A DNA stretch of 64,000 nt from Agroathelia rolfsii (GCA_018343915.1 JABRWF010000007.1:4030001-4094000), one strand, 5' to 3'. Positions 45,749-58,660 are shown, counted from the stretch's first letter. A program made the numbers and translations. Notes: a model not told the origin generated them from the sequence alone.

Positions 45749-48700
45749 TTACCCCCTTCTCAAGGGAGTTACTCCGGAACTTCCCTAGTTCCCATCCAGC
45801 GTTTTCCTTTGTTGTAGTTTCAGTGTAGTTTTCTATAGGCCTAAAAGGTAATTTCCCAAAGACTGCAGCATTTAAGCATTTAGGTGCATTGGGGTGCCTT
45901 TTATAAAATTCTTGTATTCTAGCCTTGGCGTGTGTCAGGTTGTCGGCGGGTTCCCAATTGTCTTCTCCAGGGGCATCTTTCCAACTGACCAGATATTCAA
46001 GCCGTTTGGGTCGTCCAGAAATCCTAGAATCTTTAATCTTATTGACTTCCCATTCCTCCTCTCCTTCTACTTCTATGGGTTCCAGTGGGGGTTGATCTTG
46101 TTCAGATGGCTTGTGTGCAGATAGAAGGGAGACATAGAAGATGTCGTGAATAGACCATGTACGAGGGATCTTTAAGCGATATGCAAGAGGACCAATTCTT
46201 TCCAGTATTTCATAAGGTCCAGCGAACTTAGCAGATAATTTTCTTGTGGGTTGAGATGTTTTTAGGTTTTCAGTGGACAACCACACTTTATCGCCCTTTT
46301 GCCATTGAGGTGATTCTCGTACATGTTTATCAAAGGATTCTTTCATCTTTTCGGCTGCCAGATTAAGGGCAGACGAGGCGTCGGCTTGAGCATCCGCAAT
46401 TACATGTAACCAATCTTCTACCGCGGGAGTTTCAAAGATACCGGTTAGGGAAAAGTCCATCCATGGGTCAAACCCATAGTTCATCCTGAAAGGTGACATT
46501 TTGGTGGCTGAGTGCTGTCGGTTATTCAGGGCGAACTCAGCAGAAGGAAGTAATCGAGCCCAGTCATCTTGTCAATGTGACACAAAGAACCTGAGGTAAG
46601 CTTCTAGCTCCTGGTTGACTCATTCGGATTGTCCATCAGTCTGCGGGTGATATGCTGTAGATATGGCCATAGTGATCCCTAGTCGTTTGTGAACCTCCTT
46701 CATGACCTTGCTTGCAAACTGGGGTCCTCAGTCAGAAGTGATCCGGGAAGGTAACCCATGGAGCTTAAAGACATATGACCATAACAGTTCTGCTATCCCA
46801 ATGGCATTGATCCTTTCTGTGGTAGGGATGATATGGGTCATTTTTGAGAATCGGTCGACTACTACCAGAATACTATTATAGCCTTGGGAATTGGGGAGTT
46901 TGACTATCATGTCCATTGTAATGTGATCCCAGGGTCTGGTGGGCATAGGGAGCGGCTCAAGAGGACCAAATGCAGGTAAACGGGATGACTTGTTCTGGAT
47001 ACAGGTTTGATAGGTTTCGACGTATTTATTAACAGCCTTGGTCATGCCAGGCCACCAGTAATTGCGTGATACCAGTTCAAGGGTCTTATATTGACCTGGG
47101 TGGCCACTAAGTAAGCTATCATGGTACATGGAGATAATCTGGGTATGGATTTCCTTGTCTGCCGGTACATAGACCCTTCCTTGTTGCAAAATGATGCCAT
47201 TTTCCTGATTCTATTCCTCTAAACCCTTCTGCAGCTTAACGGGGCCTAGATTCTTGACCAACCAAAGCGCCTCTGCAACCTCTGCTTTGGGGGAAGCATT
47301 CCGGATTTTCTTTAGCAGTTCGGACTCTTCTTCCATCAGCACATGACCTCGTCTGGCAGCATTGATTCAGAACAACTTGGGGTCGAGTAGTACTACATCT
47401 TGGTTGTCCTCAGCATCCAAAACCTGAAGGTCAGGTCGACGGGATAGTGCATCGGCCTTGCCGTTCTTGGTGCCTTTCTGGTAGTGAATGCGGAAATTGT
47501 AGTCCGCCAGGAAGAGAGACCAGCAAGCTTGTTGTCGGGTTAGGTTGCGAGCCATTGTCCAATATTCCAGGTTTTTTGTGGTCTGTCCAGATTTTGAATG
47601 GTTTAGGTAACCCCTGGAGTAAATGACACCAGTGATCCAGAGTGCGAATGACTCCGAGCATTTCCTTGTCCTAGATATCATAGTTTCTCTTAGCATCATT
47701 CATAGATTGGGACAGGAAAGCAATGGGGTGCCAGGCACCGGACTCATTCTTCTGGCTTAGAACTGCGCCGGTAGCATAGGAGGAAGCATCTGTCTCAACT
47801 CGAGTCAGAGCCGATTGATCATAGGAACGTAGCACAGGGGCGGTGCTGAAGGCCTTCTTGAGATTCTCGAAGCTTTCTTGTTCCTCTGAACCCCAGGTCC
47901 AATCTACCTTGCTCGTAAGGTGGTCCAAAGGTTTGCAGATCTTTCCAAAGTCTCAAATAAATCTCCTATAATAGTTGGCTAGTCCGCGGAACTTTTGGAC
48001 CTCTTTAACATTTTTTTGGTGTTGGCCAGTCTAAGATAGGTTTAACCTTTTCTGGATCCATACGGACTTGACGATGGGAGACAATGAAACCAAGAATATT
48101 GACCTCAGGTTTCTCGACTTCAAATTTGTCCAGGTTGCCATACAGGTTGTGTTCCTGTAGGATGGAGAGAACCTCTCGCGTGACCTCGTGCAGTTTTTCC
48201 TTAGTCTCTGCTCCAATGATAACATTGTCGATGTATACCTGAATAAATCCTAGTTGGACCAACCGAAGGAGGATATCATTCATTAACGCTTGCATGGAAG
48301 AGGGAGCATTGCAAAGCCTAAAGGGCATAACCAAGGGTTCGAAAAGTCCACGCGATGTAATAAAGGCCGCCTTGCGCTTATCTCCCTCCCTGATCCGGAT
48401 GTTGTTGAATCCTGCTCGTAGATCAATCTTGGTGAACCATTGGAACTTGGTTATGTGTTCGACAATTTCGGAAATCAAAGGGAGAGGGTAAGCATTTTTG
48501 ACTGTCTGTTCATTGAGGGCACAATAGTCCTGGACAGAGCGGAGTTTCCCATTCTTCTTGGGTACAAAGAACATTGGAGTGGCGAATTCACTTTCAGATT
48601 TGCGAATATATCCCTTAGCCAGGTTGTCGTCAATCCATTTGTTGAGTGCATCAGTTTCATTGCTACTGAGGGGGTATACACGCCCTCATCTAAGCTTGGT

Positions 48701-49327
48701 TTCATCAAGCAACTCAATCTTATGATCCAACGGCTTGTGGCTAGGTAACCTACTCGCTTCTTCTTCAGAGAAAACATCGGCGAAGTCTTCATACCCCGGT
48801 GGCATAGTAGTGGTGGCTTGTACAACTTCCTTTTCAGGTAGGAAAGTAACCTCTGCAGATTTCCAGTCGATTACTGGGTTTTCAAGATGCAACCAGTCAA
48901 TCCCAAGAATGACATCCTCTTGACCAATATCTACAACACAGAGTGGCAGGTATTTTTGTTCAGATCCAATTGTAGTATTGAGTATGGCGACAGATTCTAT
49001 TTTTCCTATCTGATTTGTGGAGTTATCAATGTTATATAAAGGAATAGGACGAGGTAATTTTTTTGTAGGTATTTTATGCTTTTCTACGTATCGGTAGTTT
49101 ACAAAAGAGGAAGAGGCACCAGAATCAATCATAGCAGAAGTGGAAAAGTCTCTAAAAGGTCCATAGAACATGATGGGAACCTTGAGGTGCTATCCATTTG
49201 CACTAGCAAGGGAAAAATAAGAGGAAGAAGAAATAGAAATAGTATTACAGGAGGAGAGAGAAGAGAAACGATTCTGAATGTATTGGTTAGACTGAATAGC
49301 CCTTTCAGCTGACCTCAAGAAAAACCC
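45741..49327 (-). pseudogene. Gy5 pol
   Basis: Same domain order as Gy2. The RT centre reads VYIDNVIIG: the second catalytic Asp of YIDD is Asn (G-to-A). Integrase core has TSD followed by TGA at an Arg position. Chromodomain intact (EWEVNKIKDSRISGRPKRLE and onward). Besides several nonsense codons there are two single-base T insertions in T runs (near 48010 and 47572) that shift frame, so this is more decayed than Gy2. Confidence 0.87.
49285..49327 (-). promoter_or_regulatory. Gy5 gag-pol -1 frameshift signal
   Basis: GGGTTTT (49327-49321), 6-nt spacer with TGA stop, hairpin 49314-49285 (GGTCAG-CTGAA with TTCAG-T-CTAACC; one G-to-A makes a mismatch). Confidence 0.75.
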
Positions 49328-50802
49328 ATTTGGTCTTTTAATGCAGCAATTGCAGCTGCCTGTTCCTCCATGATCTGCATCACGTGGTCTGGGACCATAT
49401 AAGCTGGTGGGCTCGCCGAGACGGGGGGCGGGACGGGGACAGAAGGGGCTGCTGGTGCAGCTGCTGGTTGGATGGAGGCGGATATCGAGGCTTGTCCGGC
49501 AGGATTAAATGGCCTGGGCTTGTATCCAAGGAGAGGACAGTGGCATTTTGGGTGGCCTAATTGTCCACAGTGGAAACACTGCGCCTTTGACCAATCCCTG
49601 GGTAGGAACAATAGTCTTCCCTGGAAAGAGGGTTGACTGGTCAAAGGCGTGGCGACTTGGGCCGCATTAATCGTGATGGGGTTTGTAGCTAATCCGGCTA
49701 CAGGGACCCAAGGCCTCCATGTATCTTGCCATAACCCTGCAGACCATAATCCTTGCTCAGCACAAAGTGCTGCATCCATTGCCTTCTGCACAGTTTCCAG
49801 GTTCGTCTGGTCCCAACCACCAAGGACATTCCAAATTTTGGGGTTCAGACCATCCAGGAATCTGATGCACCAATCTTCCTCCGACAGATCAGTCTGCTGC
49901 GTAGTTGACCAGAAATCCGTGATGTAGTCCTGGGTACTGCGCAACCCTTGTTTCAATCCCTTTATTTTGTCTAGGGCTGACCTCTTATAATCCCAAGATC
50001 CATAAAGACCTTGGAAAGCCTTGTAGAAGTCTTGGAAGATGAAAGGGTTTTCTGCCTTGACCTCTCCTTCCTCTTCTTGTTTGATCATATCAGACCATTT
50101 CTCCGACCACCTTCTTGGACCACTCTCCAACAACGAAATGAGTAGCCAGCCCTTGTCACGGTCCGAGCTATACAAAGTAGGATTTAATCCAAGGTAATTT
50201 TCGAACCCCAGAATGAAATCCTTATATTTTTCATGGTCACCCATGAACTTCGAGGGCTCCTTCCCTCTTTCCTTTGTCGAGGCCACCGTGACGACCTGAG
50301 GAGTGGGTGCAGGGGCAGGGACAGGTGCTGGTCTGTCAGCAATTTCAACCAGCTTACGCTGGGTTTCTGTCATGTGCCTCATCATTTCTGTAGTCTGACA
50401 CTGCATTTCCAGCATCTGACCCAGGAATTGTTCGAAGCCAGCTGACATAGTGGGAGAGGGCGGACGGGTGACTGCAGGTGTACGGGTGCGAGGAGTAGGA
50501 ATAGGAGTTTGGATTTTAGGCGTGGTGACAGGGGTTGGGACGCGAGAGCGGGTACATGAGGTAATTAGCTCAGGGGCTGGTTCTGGCTTTCTGTATTCTG
50601 AAGGGGACGGATACAGTTCCTCTTCCTCCTCCTCAGATTCTTCTAGAGATGCGGATTTAGGGGGGGAAGGAACTTTAGGTGGAGTTGGAACTCTTGGGGG
50701 CTGGGAGAACGTGGGCTGAGGGGCGGAGGCAGATACGGAGGGACGGGCAGAGGTTTTAGCAGCGGGTTGTGCAGGTGCCTTTTCTTTTCTGGATTGGCTC
50801 AT
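49315..50802 (-). CDS. Gy5 gag, open reading frame intact
   Basis: ATG 50802 to TGA 49315, 495 residues with no stop: the only complete gag in the window. Pro/Ser/Glu-rich N-terminus, capsid domain, CCHC knuckle CFHCGQLGHPKCHC, and a Pro/Ala-rich linker, ending ALKDQMGFS. It still carries many substitutions towards Trp, Cys and Ile relative to Gy7, so the protein may not be functional. Confidence 0.88.
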   Translation of the reverse strand: MSQSRKEKAPAQPAAKTSARPSVSASAPQPTFSQPPRVPTPPKVPSPPKSASLEESEEEEEELYPSPSEYRKPEPAPELITSCTRSRVPTPVTTPKIQTPIPTPRTRTPAVTRPPSPTMSAGFEQFLGQMLEMQCQTTEMMRHMTETQRKLVEIADRPAPVPAPAPTPQVVTVASTKERGKEPSKFMGDHEKYKDFILGFENYLGLNPTLYSSDRDKGWLLISLLESGPRRWSEKWSDMIKQEEEGEVKAENPFIFQDFYKAFQGLYGSWDYKRSALDKIKGLKQGLRSTQDYITDFWSTTQQTDLSEEDWCIRFLDGLNPKIWNVLGGWDQTNLETVQKAMDAALCAEQGLWSAGLWQDTWRPWVPVAGLATNPITINAAQVATPLTSQPSFQGRLLFLPRDWSKAQCFHCGQLGHPKCHCPLLGYKPRPFNPAGQASISASIQPAAAPAAPSVPVPPPVSASPPAYMVPDHVMQIMEEQAAAIAALKDQMGFS

Positions 50803-50819
50803 GAACAGTGGAGCAAAGG

Positions 50820-51673
50820 TGTCATGAGTAGGGAATTTTCGCCGATTTTTCGGTTATTTTTCTGTATTATTTGGACTATTATTCATTTAGTTATTGCATT
50901 TTCTTTCCCTTTTCTTTATTTTCTTATAAAAATTACCCTTTAGGGCGTGGACTGTGGGCAGTGCAGTGGTCATGTGATTGGCCCTCACGTGTTCCAAGCC
51001 GCACATCACAGGAGTAATCTCGGGGCTGCGTGCACTTCCATTTCATCATCGCGCACAGCTCAGGAACACAGCCTTCCTTCCCTGAACAATTCCTAACGAT
51101 TACCAGTATCGATCCAGAAACGGATCTCCACACGGATGCCCGGTGGAGTTAGGGTAAATGTTCTTCCCTTGCATTGCCACCATTCATGCTTCTATCTCCC
51201 TCTACGCACAGACCACTAAAGCTGCGCACAGACCCTTGTATAGTAGTATAAATAGTGCATGTAACTTGTCCTGAAGAGCTCAGCTTCGACCTCTTTGCCT
51301 TCAGGCAAGTAACGGTTTGTATTCCATAAAGATAGATTACTAATAACATCTTTGCCTTCAGGGTATATTCTTTTGGCCTAGAGCCAGGTTCCTAGCCCCC
51401 CTCCCTTTCTTTCTCTCTCTCCCTTCCCCTTCTACTTGTAGGCGGTGAAAATCCCCTAACGTGTGCGCGTGAACGTAAGAGCTTCGAATATAAGTGAGAT
51501 AACGGAGTACCCGGTGCATCCCCAATAGATTAAGGGAATTGCGTATCTGTGGGAAACCTCATTTATAGGTACTTCATAAGACTTAAATCGTTAAGAAGGG
51601 CAATCTTTGCATTTGAAGTAATTTGTGGGTGTTGACCTACAATTTCGTCAAGTCAAGGAGTGTACCCTTGACA
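50820..51673 (+). repeat. Gy6 5' LTR (LTR-C, 854 bp)
   Basis: TATAAATA 51247-51254, primer AGCTTCGACCT 51282-51292, complementary to AGGTCGAAGCT at 51676-51686. Confidence 0.9.
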
Positions 51674-52144
51674 TTAGGTCGAAGCTACCAGGTCTCCCTT
51701 GGACTTCCACGGTCTGAGAAGAAGCGAGTAGCGATCGCTTACAAAGAGCACATTTTCTTAAATTTTTACAAACACCTTCTGAGCACATAAGCAATAAACT
51801 ACTTTGGAAAGCAATTGTGCAGTGCCCTCTAAAGCCTGTTTACAACTCCGTCTAGACAGAAATAGCGTATACGTCCTACGCGATTTTCTGGCTGTATCCA
51901 AAGCACTATACAGGCCTAATACGTCTGGTGTTCTAGGAGTTCCCATTGGGAATCAAAGTTTATTATTGCTAAGCATAAGTGGCACTTTTACCACCCCCCC
52001 CTTGCCATTCAAAACTTTGCATGATTTTTGTGTGACTACTGTACGGGCAAGCTCTAGCCCCGGAAGAAGAAGACAATTCCGCTAATCACATAAGGAAACC
52101 GGTATGACCACCGGTGATGAAGAAGACCGCTCTTTGCTCTGTGA

Positions 52145-53620
52145 ATAAGCACGCATAGAGGCACAGCCTATAAACCAAAAGAAGTCCCTGTCCCATGGGC
52201 AACGAAAGCCACCGCTTCTCCACCAGAAGTCACAAAAGAAGTTGCGTCGAGCTCAGCCCCGCACCCGTCAGAAGAAGAAGAAGAAGAGGAATCCGGCGAG
52301 GAAGCCGTTTCCACCCAAGCATTACCACCCAAGACACCCAAAGGGCAGGAAGAAGCCCCTTCAGAGTATCCCTCGCCCTCTAAATTTCGCCGACGTTACA
52401 CTACCGAGGCTTCCTACCCCGAATCCCCCGTTGTCCCTCACCCCTCACCATCTAAAAGCCATCGCAAACGTCACAAAGAAAGAAGACGCAAACCCTCCCC
52501 TCCTCCCAAAAGAGAAATGTCCCTTCCCCAGGAGCTCAGCCAAATTTTGGCCCTCTTACAAGCAAACCAAGCACGCATCTAAGTCTCCATGGAGCAGATG
52601 TAAGAAATGCAGGCCCGCTTTGTGAATTTATTAGAACGAGAACAACCACCCACAGCAACTGTTGTATCATCATCCACTCCAAAAGAGATTGGGCAGGCTC
52701 CAGAAAAATGGTCAGGCGATTGGTCGAAGTACCAGTCCTTCATCTTTGGGTTTGAAAATCATATCAAACTCAACCCGAGGATATATACTTCAGACTACAC
52801 AAAAGCACGCTACTTTGTGGGTTTGTTAGAAGGAGCTCCAAAGGCCTGGAGTCAAAAGTTCAATGATGCAATCGACACAAAGGGGTTCAATTTCGAGAGG
52901 GACCTCTATTTGAAGTTCAAGGCCCTCTACGGCGCAAGAGATTTTGGGAGGATCACCCTCCAAAAGCTGCAGGACCTGAAACAGGGCACCTCTTCAGTGG
53001 CAGATTTCATGGCCACCTTCTCTACTCTTGCCAATCAGACCAAATTGTCGGGAGAAGACTTGAGAGTCCGCTATTGGCAGGCTCTGTCCCCCAAAATCAA
53101 AGGTATTATCGGAGGTTACCCAAAAGAACGTCAAGATTCTCTAGAACACTTGATGGAAGCAGCCGTGGATGCAGAAGAAGGGTTGCAAGATGCCGGAATT
53201 TGGACCGATGGCTGGAAACCCAGACCCCGGTTCCAGAATCCGCAAGGCTCCGCGGCAAACCCAATTACAATAAATGCCGCACAAGCTACACCCCCCACGC
53301 CAATGTCATCAGCAACAGCTCAAGGTAGTCATTGCCCGCCACAAGATCTAAGCACGGTGCAGTGCTACAACTGCCAATAATGGGGGCACTTTGCTTCCAA
53401 CTGCACAAACCCTCGGGTCTCTAGGTATCAAGGCTCCAGACCAAGGGTTCAGGCAACTACGGTAGCCACGGCATCTTCTTCAGCCGATTAGCTAGGAACA
53501 TCCGCCACTGCTGACGACATCAACAAGGGCTCTTCTACAATGACGATGGCCGACTTATAGGCACTAGTTGAACAGCAGGCTATGGCGTTAGCCGCCTTTA
53601 AAGACAAGGCGGGTTTTTAG
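52145..53620 (+). pseudogene. Gy6 gag, start codon lost
   Basis: Aligned to Gy4 gag, the ATG is ATA (52145-52147). At least five in-frame stops stand at Gln positions (two near 52580-52602, one at the CCHC knuckle near 53378, two near 53490 and 53558). Capsid part open 52607-53380. Every defect fits C-to-T or G-to-A. Confidence 0.87.
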
Positions 53621-53654
53621 AAGGGTCGACAGAAAGGGCCATTTCGGCCGACCC
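53611..53654 (+). promoter_or_regulatory. Gy6 gag-pol -1 frameshift signal
   Basis: GGGTTTT 53611-53617, stop TAG 53618-53620, hairpin 53623-53654 with arms GGGTCG/CGACCC, as in Gy4. Confidence 0.78.
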
Positions 53655-55715
53655 ATATCTCTCAAATCATTTTTCTTCTTTTCTTTCTCTCAATTCAGTT
53701 TCTATTTCTGGTGCGCATGGACAGCACCTCCATATTCCCCTTATGTTCCATGGACATTTCTCCTCTATTGTAACATTAGCCATGATAGATTCCGGCGCCT
53801 CTTCCTCTTTTATTCATTCTTGTTTTGTTAAAGAAAACAAAATAAATACAAAAAAATTACCACAACCTATCTCTGTACATAATATAGACAATTTGCCCAA
53901 TATCCAGGGAAAAATCGAAGACATTGCCATTCTTGAAACAAGTATTGGAGGAATCCAGAAGAAACTCCCTTTCTTAGTCATAGACATAGGGCCCGAAAAT
54001 GTGATCCTCGGGATAGACTGGCTCCAGTTGGAAAAGCTGGTGGTAGACTGGTCAGCGGGAAAAGTCACGCACCCAGACTGCCTGACTATTTCCTCTAGTC
54101 TTCTACCAGAATGGGCTTCTGAGTATGTATCAGTCTTCTCAAAGGAAGCCTCATAGAGACTGCCACTCAGAAAACCCTGGGATCATAAAATTGAGCTCAA
54201 GGATGGCGCACAACTTTGAAGAAGTAAAGCATACCCATTATCTGTCAAGGAAGAAGAAGTACTTGTCAATTACCTTAAGGAGAACCTGGAAAAAGGGTAC
54301 ATCAGGAAATCAGAAAGTCCTATTGCCACTCCTATGTTCTTTGTCCCGAAAAAGAATGGTTCACTTCGACCGGTCCAGGACTACCAAAAGCTTAATGCCG
54401 AAACGATTGAAAATGCCTACCCTCTTCCTCTTATCTCCGAACTCTAGGACAAGATGACCAAGTTCCGGACCTTCTGTAAAATAGATTTGAGATGGGGCTT
54501 CAACAACATTCAAATTAGGGAAGGGGACAAACATAAGGTGGCCTTCATCACAAATAAGGGACTTTTTGAACCAACGGTAATGACCTTTGGGCTATGTAAC
54601 GCACCAGCCATGATGCAAACAATGATGGATGACCTCTTCTACAAATTCAACCAGTTAGGCTGGCTAGTCCATTATATCAATGATATCATCATTGGGGCAC
54701 AAATAGAAGCAGAACTACGCCAGAGGGTATTAGAAGTTCTAGGGGTCCTCAAAGCAAATGATCAATTCGCAAACCTGGAAAAATTCGAATACGATGTACC
54801 TGAAGTAGATATCCTGGGTGCACTGGTCTCCTTTGGCTCAATACGCATGACCCCGGAAAAAGTGAAAGCAGTCTTAGATTGGCTGGTTCCCCAAAAGGTC
54901 TCCGACGTCCAACGTTTCCGAGGATTGGCGAACTACTACCGACGCTTTATCCGGAATTTTGCCCAAATCTGTAAACCACTGGATTGCTTGACAGGCAAGG
55001 TCAACTGGAAATGGGAAAAGGAAGAACAAGAAGCATTTAACAGTTTGAAGAAGGCGTTCACCTCGGCACCGGTACTTGGTGCATATTCACAAACAGCAGA
55101 AACCCATCTCAAAACCAACGCATCCAACTTTGCGACAGGAGTGGTCCTTCTCCAAAAGCAGGAAGACAATTCATGGTGGCCAATCGCTTTCCTCTCACAA
55201 GCCATGAATGATGCAGAGAGAAATTATGACATTTGGGACAAGGAAATGCTGGGAATCATCCGGGCATTGGACGCCTGGCGACACTACCTTATCGGGCTCC
55301 CCCATCCCTTCGAAATCCGTACCAATCACAAAAATCTTGAGTATTGGAAAACGGCCCAAAATCTGACAAGGCGACAGGCCAGATGGTCATTGTTCCTGTC
55401 CAAATTCCGCTTTACCATTTCTTATCTCCGAGGTTCCGAAAACGGTCGTGCCGATCCTCTCTCCCAACGACCTGATTTCCAGAAGTCAGACGAAGAAGAC
55501 AACCTCAATCAGGTAGTTCTAGACCCTAAACTATTTTGGATAAACGCTGCTAGAAGGGGCCATGTGGAAATTCAAGGCGAAAAAGGAATCTTAGACAGAA
55601 TCAGAAGTAAAGCAAGAGATGTCGAAATCGCAAACGCTTTAGGATTAGTCAAGGAACTTGGGCCAGTCAAACTGCAAAAGGGTTTAGAAGAGTGGAATGA
55701 GGAAAATGGTTTAAT
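53611..55715 (+). pseudogene. Gy6 pol, truncated and catalytically dead
   Basis: Protease AMIDSGASSSF, RT, RNase H and the start of integrase. The RT centre reads HYINDIIIG and RNase H reads TNASNF and TNHKNL: three catalytic Asp-to-Asn changes, each G-to-A. Stops near 54154, 54218 and 54447 replace Lys/Arg and Gln. Ends at the Gy7 insertion within EENGLIV. Confidence 0.88.
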
Positions 55716-56728
55716 TGTTATGAGTTGGGGATTTTTCGCATTTTCTTTACGGACATGTACATATTTTTATTATATTTTTACAATTTTATTTGACCGAGTT
55801 ATGGACAAAATACCTTGTAGGCGACATCTTGACGCGCGTGTGACTGGCTGTGTTAGCCCCACATGACAGGAGTGCTCGTGACAAGAGTATATTAGGAAGG
55901 CGGAGTCTAGATCATTCCTTTTCATCAAAAGGTCTAGACTCAGGAACCAGGGTCGTTCTGATCACTGTGCAATTACTAAGGAGTACTAGACTCATCACTC
56001 CGATCGGTTGCTCATCGGACTTAGTCATAAAGCACTGCCCCTGCATTTGACACGATCTTGCTTACGAACCCCGACTGCGCACAGACCTTCGAGGCTGCGC
56101 ACGGGCCCTTTCATTTATGTATAAATACAAGCATGTAGCCCTTACCTGAACCTTAGCTTCGACCTTTTTGCCTTCAGGTAAGGGCAACCCCCCCTCTTGT
56201 ATCCCCTACATAAATTCACTAATATATTTCGCCTTCAGGCTTACATACGTCCTAGCCCCCTCCCTCTCTCTCTCCTATTTCCCCCTTATTAAGTGTAAGG
56301 CCTATAAGGCATCTTAGTAAGCGCATAAGGCCTTGCTATAAGGAGGCGTCTAAGTGTTTTAAAGTCCCTAATACATCAGAGGGCACACGTGTGATAGAAG
56401 TCCTATTCATTTAGGCCAGGGCAGTAACAAGTCCCTGCAAACATTTTGTAGACCACGGTGGGCTAAGCCGCCTATTCTGAGTAAGAAGTACGACCACAGT
56501 ATTTGACACGAAGCGAGTAACACGGGAAAACAAATGTCTGGAGTACCAATACACAAGCTTAGTAAAGTACTAAGGAAGTACCCTATTATGGAAGGATAGC
56601 AACGGGAGCACGTAGGTGTTCGTACATATCCAACCAAGTCATACACGTAAAACCCGGCTTTACAGCCCGCCCTCGTACCTTACAGAGGGTTGTGTTTGTT
56701 GGATTAGTCAAGCGCGCAAGCCTTGACA
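55716..56728 (+). repeat. Gy7 5' LTR (LTR-E, 1,013 bp)
   Basis: TATAAATA 56120-56127, self-primer TAGCTTCGACCT 56154-56165 inside CCTGAA...TTCAGG, CAGGTAAGG at the hairpin end. Confidence 0.92.
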
Positions 56729-56730
56729 TT

Positions 56731-56742
56731 AGGTCGAAGCTA
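56731..56742 (+). promoter_or_regulatory. Gy7 self-primer binding site
   Basis: AGGTCGAAGCTA, complementary over 12 nt to 56154-56165. Confidence 0.78.
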
Positions 56743-57142
56743 TACCTAAACCACCCGTTGAGCCTTAGCTCCAGGTGTGCAGTTCCAGATATCTGCAAAA
56801 TAGCATAAGCCAAGAAATTCCTTTTATTTTCTTACTTGTAAGCACACGAAAACCTCGAACTGTTTGTGGAAGCAATTGGTAGAGAAGTAAAACCCCTCTA
56901 TTTCAACCCATTCCAATTTTGGCTTGCTAGTACCTGCACTTCCAGGGAAAACTTGTGTCGTTACCCGAAGGCGCTAGTGTGGAGTTAGTCCACTGCTTCT
57001 AGGGACACCTCTTTAGGTGCAAAACTGCTTGGTTTTCGTGCACATTTTTACTATACACTTTATTACGTTACCAGAAGGTGGTTGGCTTACCGCCTTGTTT
57101 GAAGAAGACAAATCTGTGTGTTGAGCCATCGCTCCACTGTAT
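56743..57142 (+). other. Gy7 5' leader, non-coding
   Basis: Conserved with the Gy2 leader; no gene seen. Confidence 0.5.
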
Positions 57143-58630
57143 ATGAGCCAATCCAGAAAAGGAAAGGCACCTGCACAACCCGTCGCCAAAACCTCTGCTT
57201 GCCCATCCGTATCTGCCCCCACTCCGTAACCTACCTTTTCACAACCTCCTAAGGTACCTACGCCACCCAAGCTTCCTTCTCCCCCTAAACCCGCTACTCC
57301 TGAAGAATCCAAGGAGGAAGAAGACGAAGAAGAAGAACCTGAAGAGGAATACCCATCTCCTTCTGATTACCGTGAACCCGAACCAGTTGCCTCCCGAACC
57401 AGGTCACGAGTACCTATACCCATAGTCACTCCCAAAGTCCGCACCCCAGTTCCCACTCCTCGCACTCAAACACCTGCTATTACACGACCCCCTTCACCCA
57501 CCATGTCTGCAGGATTTGAACAATTCTTAGGACAGATGCTGGAAATGCAGTGTCAAACTACGGAAATGATGCATCACATGACGGAGATGCAACGCAAATT
57601 GGTTGAGATTGCCGATTGTCCGGCACCTGTACCTGCTCCTGCACCGACTCCGCAAGTGGTCACGGTGGCCTCTACTAAGGAAAGAGGCAAGGAGCCTTCG
57701 AAGTTCACGGGCGACCGTGAAAAATACAAGGATTTCATCCTGGGATTTGAAAATTATCTTGGGCTAAACCCTACCTTGTATAGTTCGGATCGTGATAAGG
57801 GAAGGCTGCTCATTTCATTGTTGGAAGGAGGTCCGAGAAGGTGGTCAGAGAAGTGGTCTGACATAATCAAGCAGAAGGAGGAAGGGGAGGTCAAGGCAGA
57901 GAATCCTTTCTCTTGGCAAGACTTCTACAAGGCGTTCCGGGGCCTCTACGGGTTATGGGACTATAAAAGATCTGCATTGGACAAGCTGAAAAGCTTGAAA
58001 CAGGGGTCCAGAAGCACCCAAGATTACATTACGGACTTCTGGTCCACGGCACAACAGACGGACCTGTCTGAAGAAGATTGGCGCGTGTGGTTCCTCGACA
58101 GATTAAACCCCAAAATTCAAAATGTGCTTGGTGGTTGGGATCAGACCAACCTAGAAACAGTGCAGAAGGCCATAGATGCAGCCTTACAAGCCGAACAGGG
58201 GTTACATTCTGCCGGTCTTTGGCAAGACACTTGGCGTCCTAGGGTCCCTGTTGCTGGGTCTGCAACAAACCCCATCTCCATCAACGCAGCTCAGGTTGCT
58301 GCTCCTTTTACCAGTCAACCCTCATTCCAGGGTAGACCATCGTTCCCGCCAAGGGATTGGTCGAAGGCTCAGTGCTTCCATTGCGGCCAGTTAGGACATC
58401 CCAAGCGTCGTTGTCCTCTTTTAGGATACAAGCCTAGGCCTTTCGCACCTCAGGGACAGGCCTCGATCTCTGCATCGGTGCAACCCGCCACAGCTCCATC
58501 AGCTCCGCCCGTAACCTCGTCTCCCTCTGCAAACCCACCGGCATACACGGTCCCCGATCACGTCATGCAAATCATGGAGGAGCAAGCGGCCGCCATCGCC
58601 GCCCTCAAGGACTAAATGGGTTTTTCTTAA
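57143..58630 (+). pseudogene. Gy7 gag
   Basis: ATG 57143. Same architecture as Gy5 gag with CCHC knuckle CFHCGQLGHPKRRC. TAA at 57227-57229 and TAA at 58613-58615 (Gln in Gy5) interrupt it; the native stop is TAA 58628-58630 after MGFS. Capsid frame open 57503-58612. Confidence 0.88.
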
Positions 58631-58660
58631 GGTCAGCTGAAAGGGCTATTCAGTCTGACC
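58618..58660 (+). promoter_or_regulatory. Gy7 gag-pol -1 frameshift signal
   Basis: GGGTTTT 58618-58624, 6-nt spacer with TAA, hairpin 58631-58660 (GGTCAGCTGAA with TTCAGTCTGACC). -1 frame open to pol. Confidence 0.8.

Larger units (their letters stand above)
44746..50819 (-). mobile_element. Gy5: Ty3/Gypsy chromovirus, 5' end cut off by Gy6
   Basis: 3' LTR-E, pol and gag present; 5' leader and LTR displaced beyond the right edge by Gy6. Inserted in the Gy3 leader after GGCAG (44741-44745). Sister of Gy2 and Gy7. Confidence 0.9.
50820..55715 (+). mobile_element. Gy6: Tf1/sushi-like element, 3' part displaced by Gy7
   Basis: 5' LTR-C, leader, gag and pol to the RNase H/integrase border. Inserted in the Gy5 leader after AAAGG (50815-50819). 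Gy7 enters after TTAAT (55711-55715). Closest to Gy4, but far more decayed. Confidence 0.9.

Noticed and set aside
56165..56185. CAG-GTAAGG at the end of the R hairpin as a splice donor for a downstream env-like gene
   Set aside because: No extra ORF or clear acceptor follows in Gy2, Gy5 or Gy7, and LTR-C has GCAAGT at this place. Left as a possibility only.
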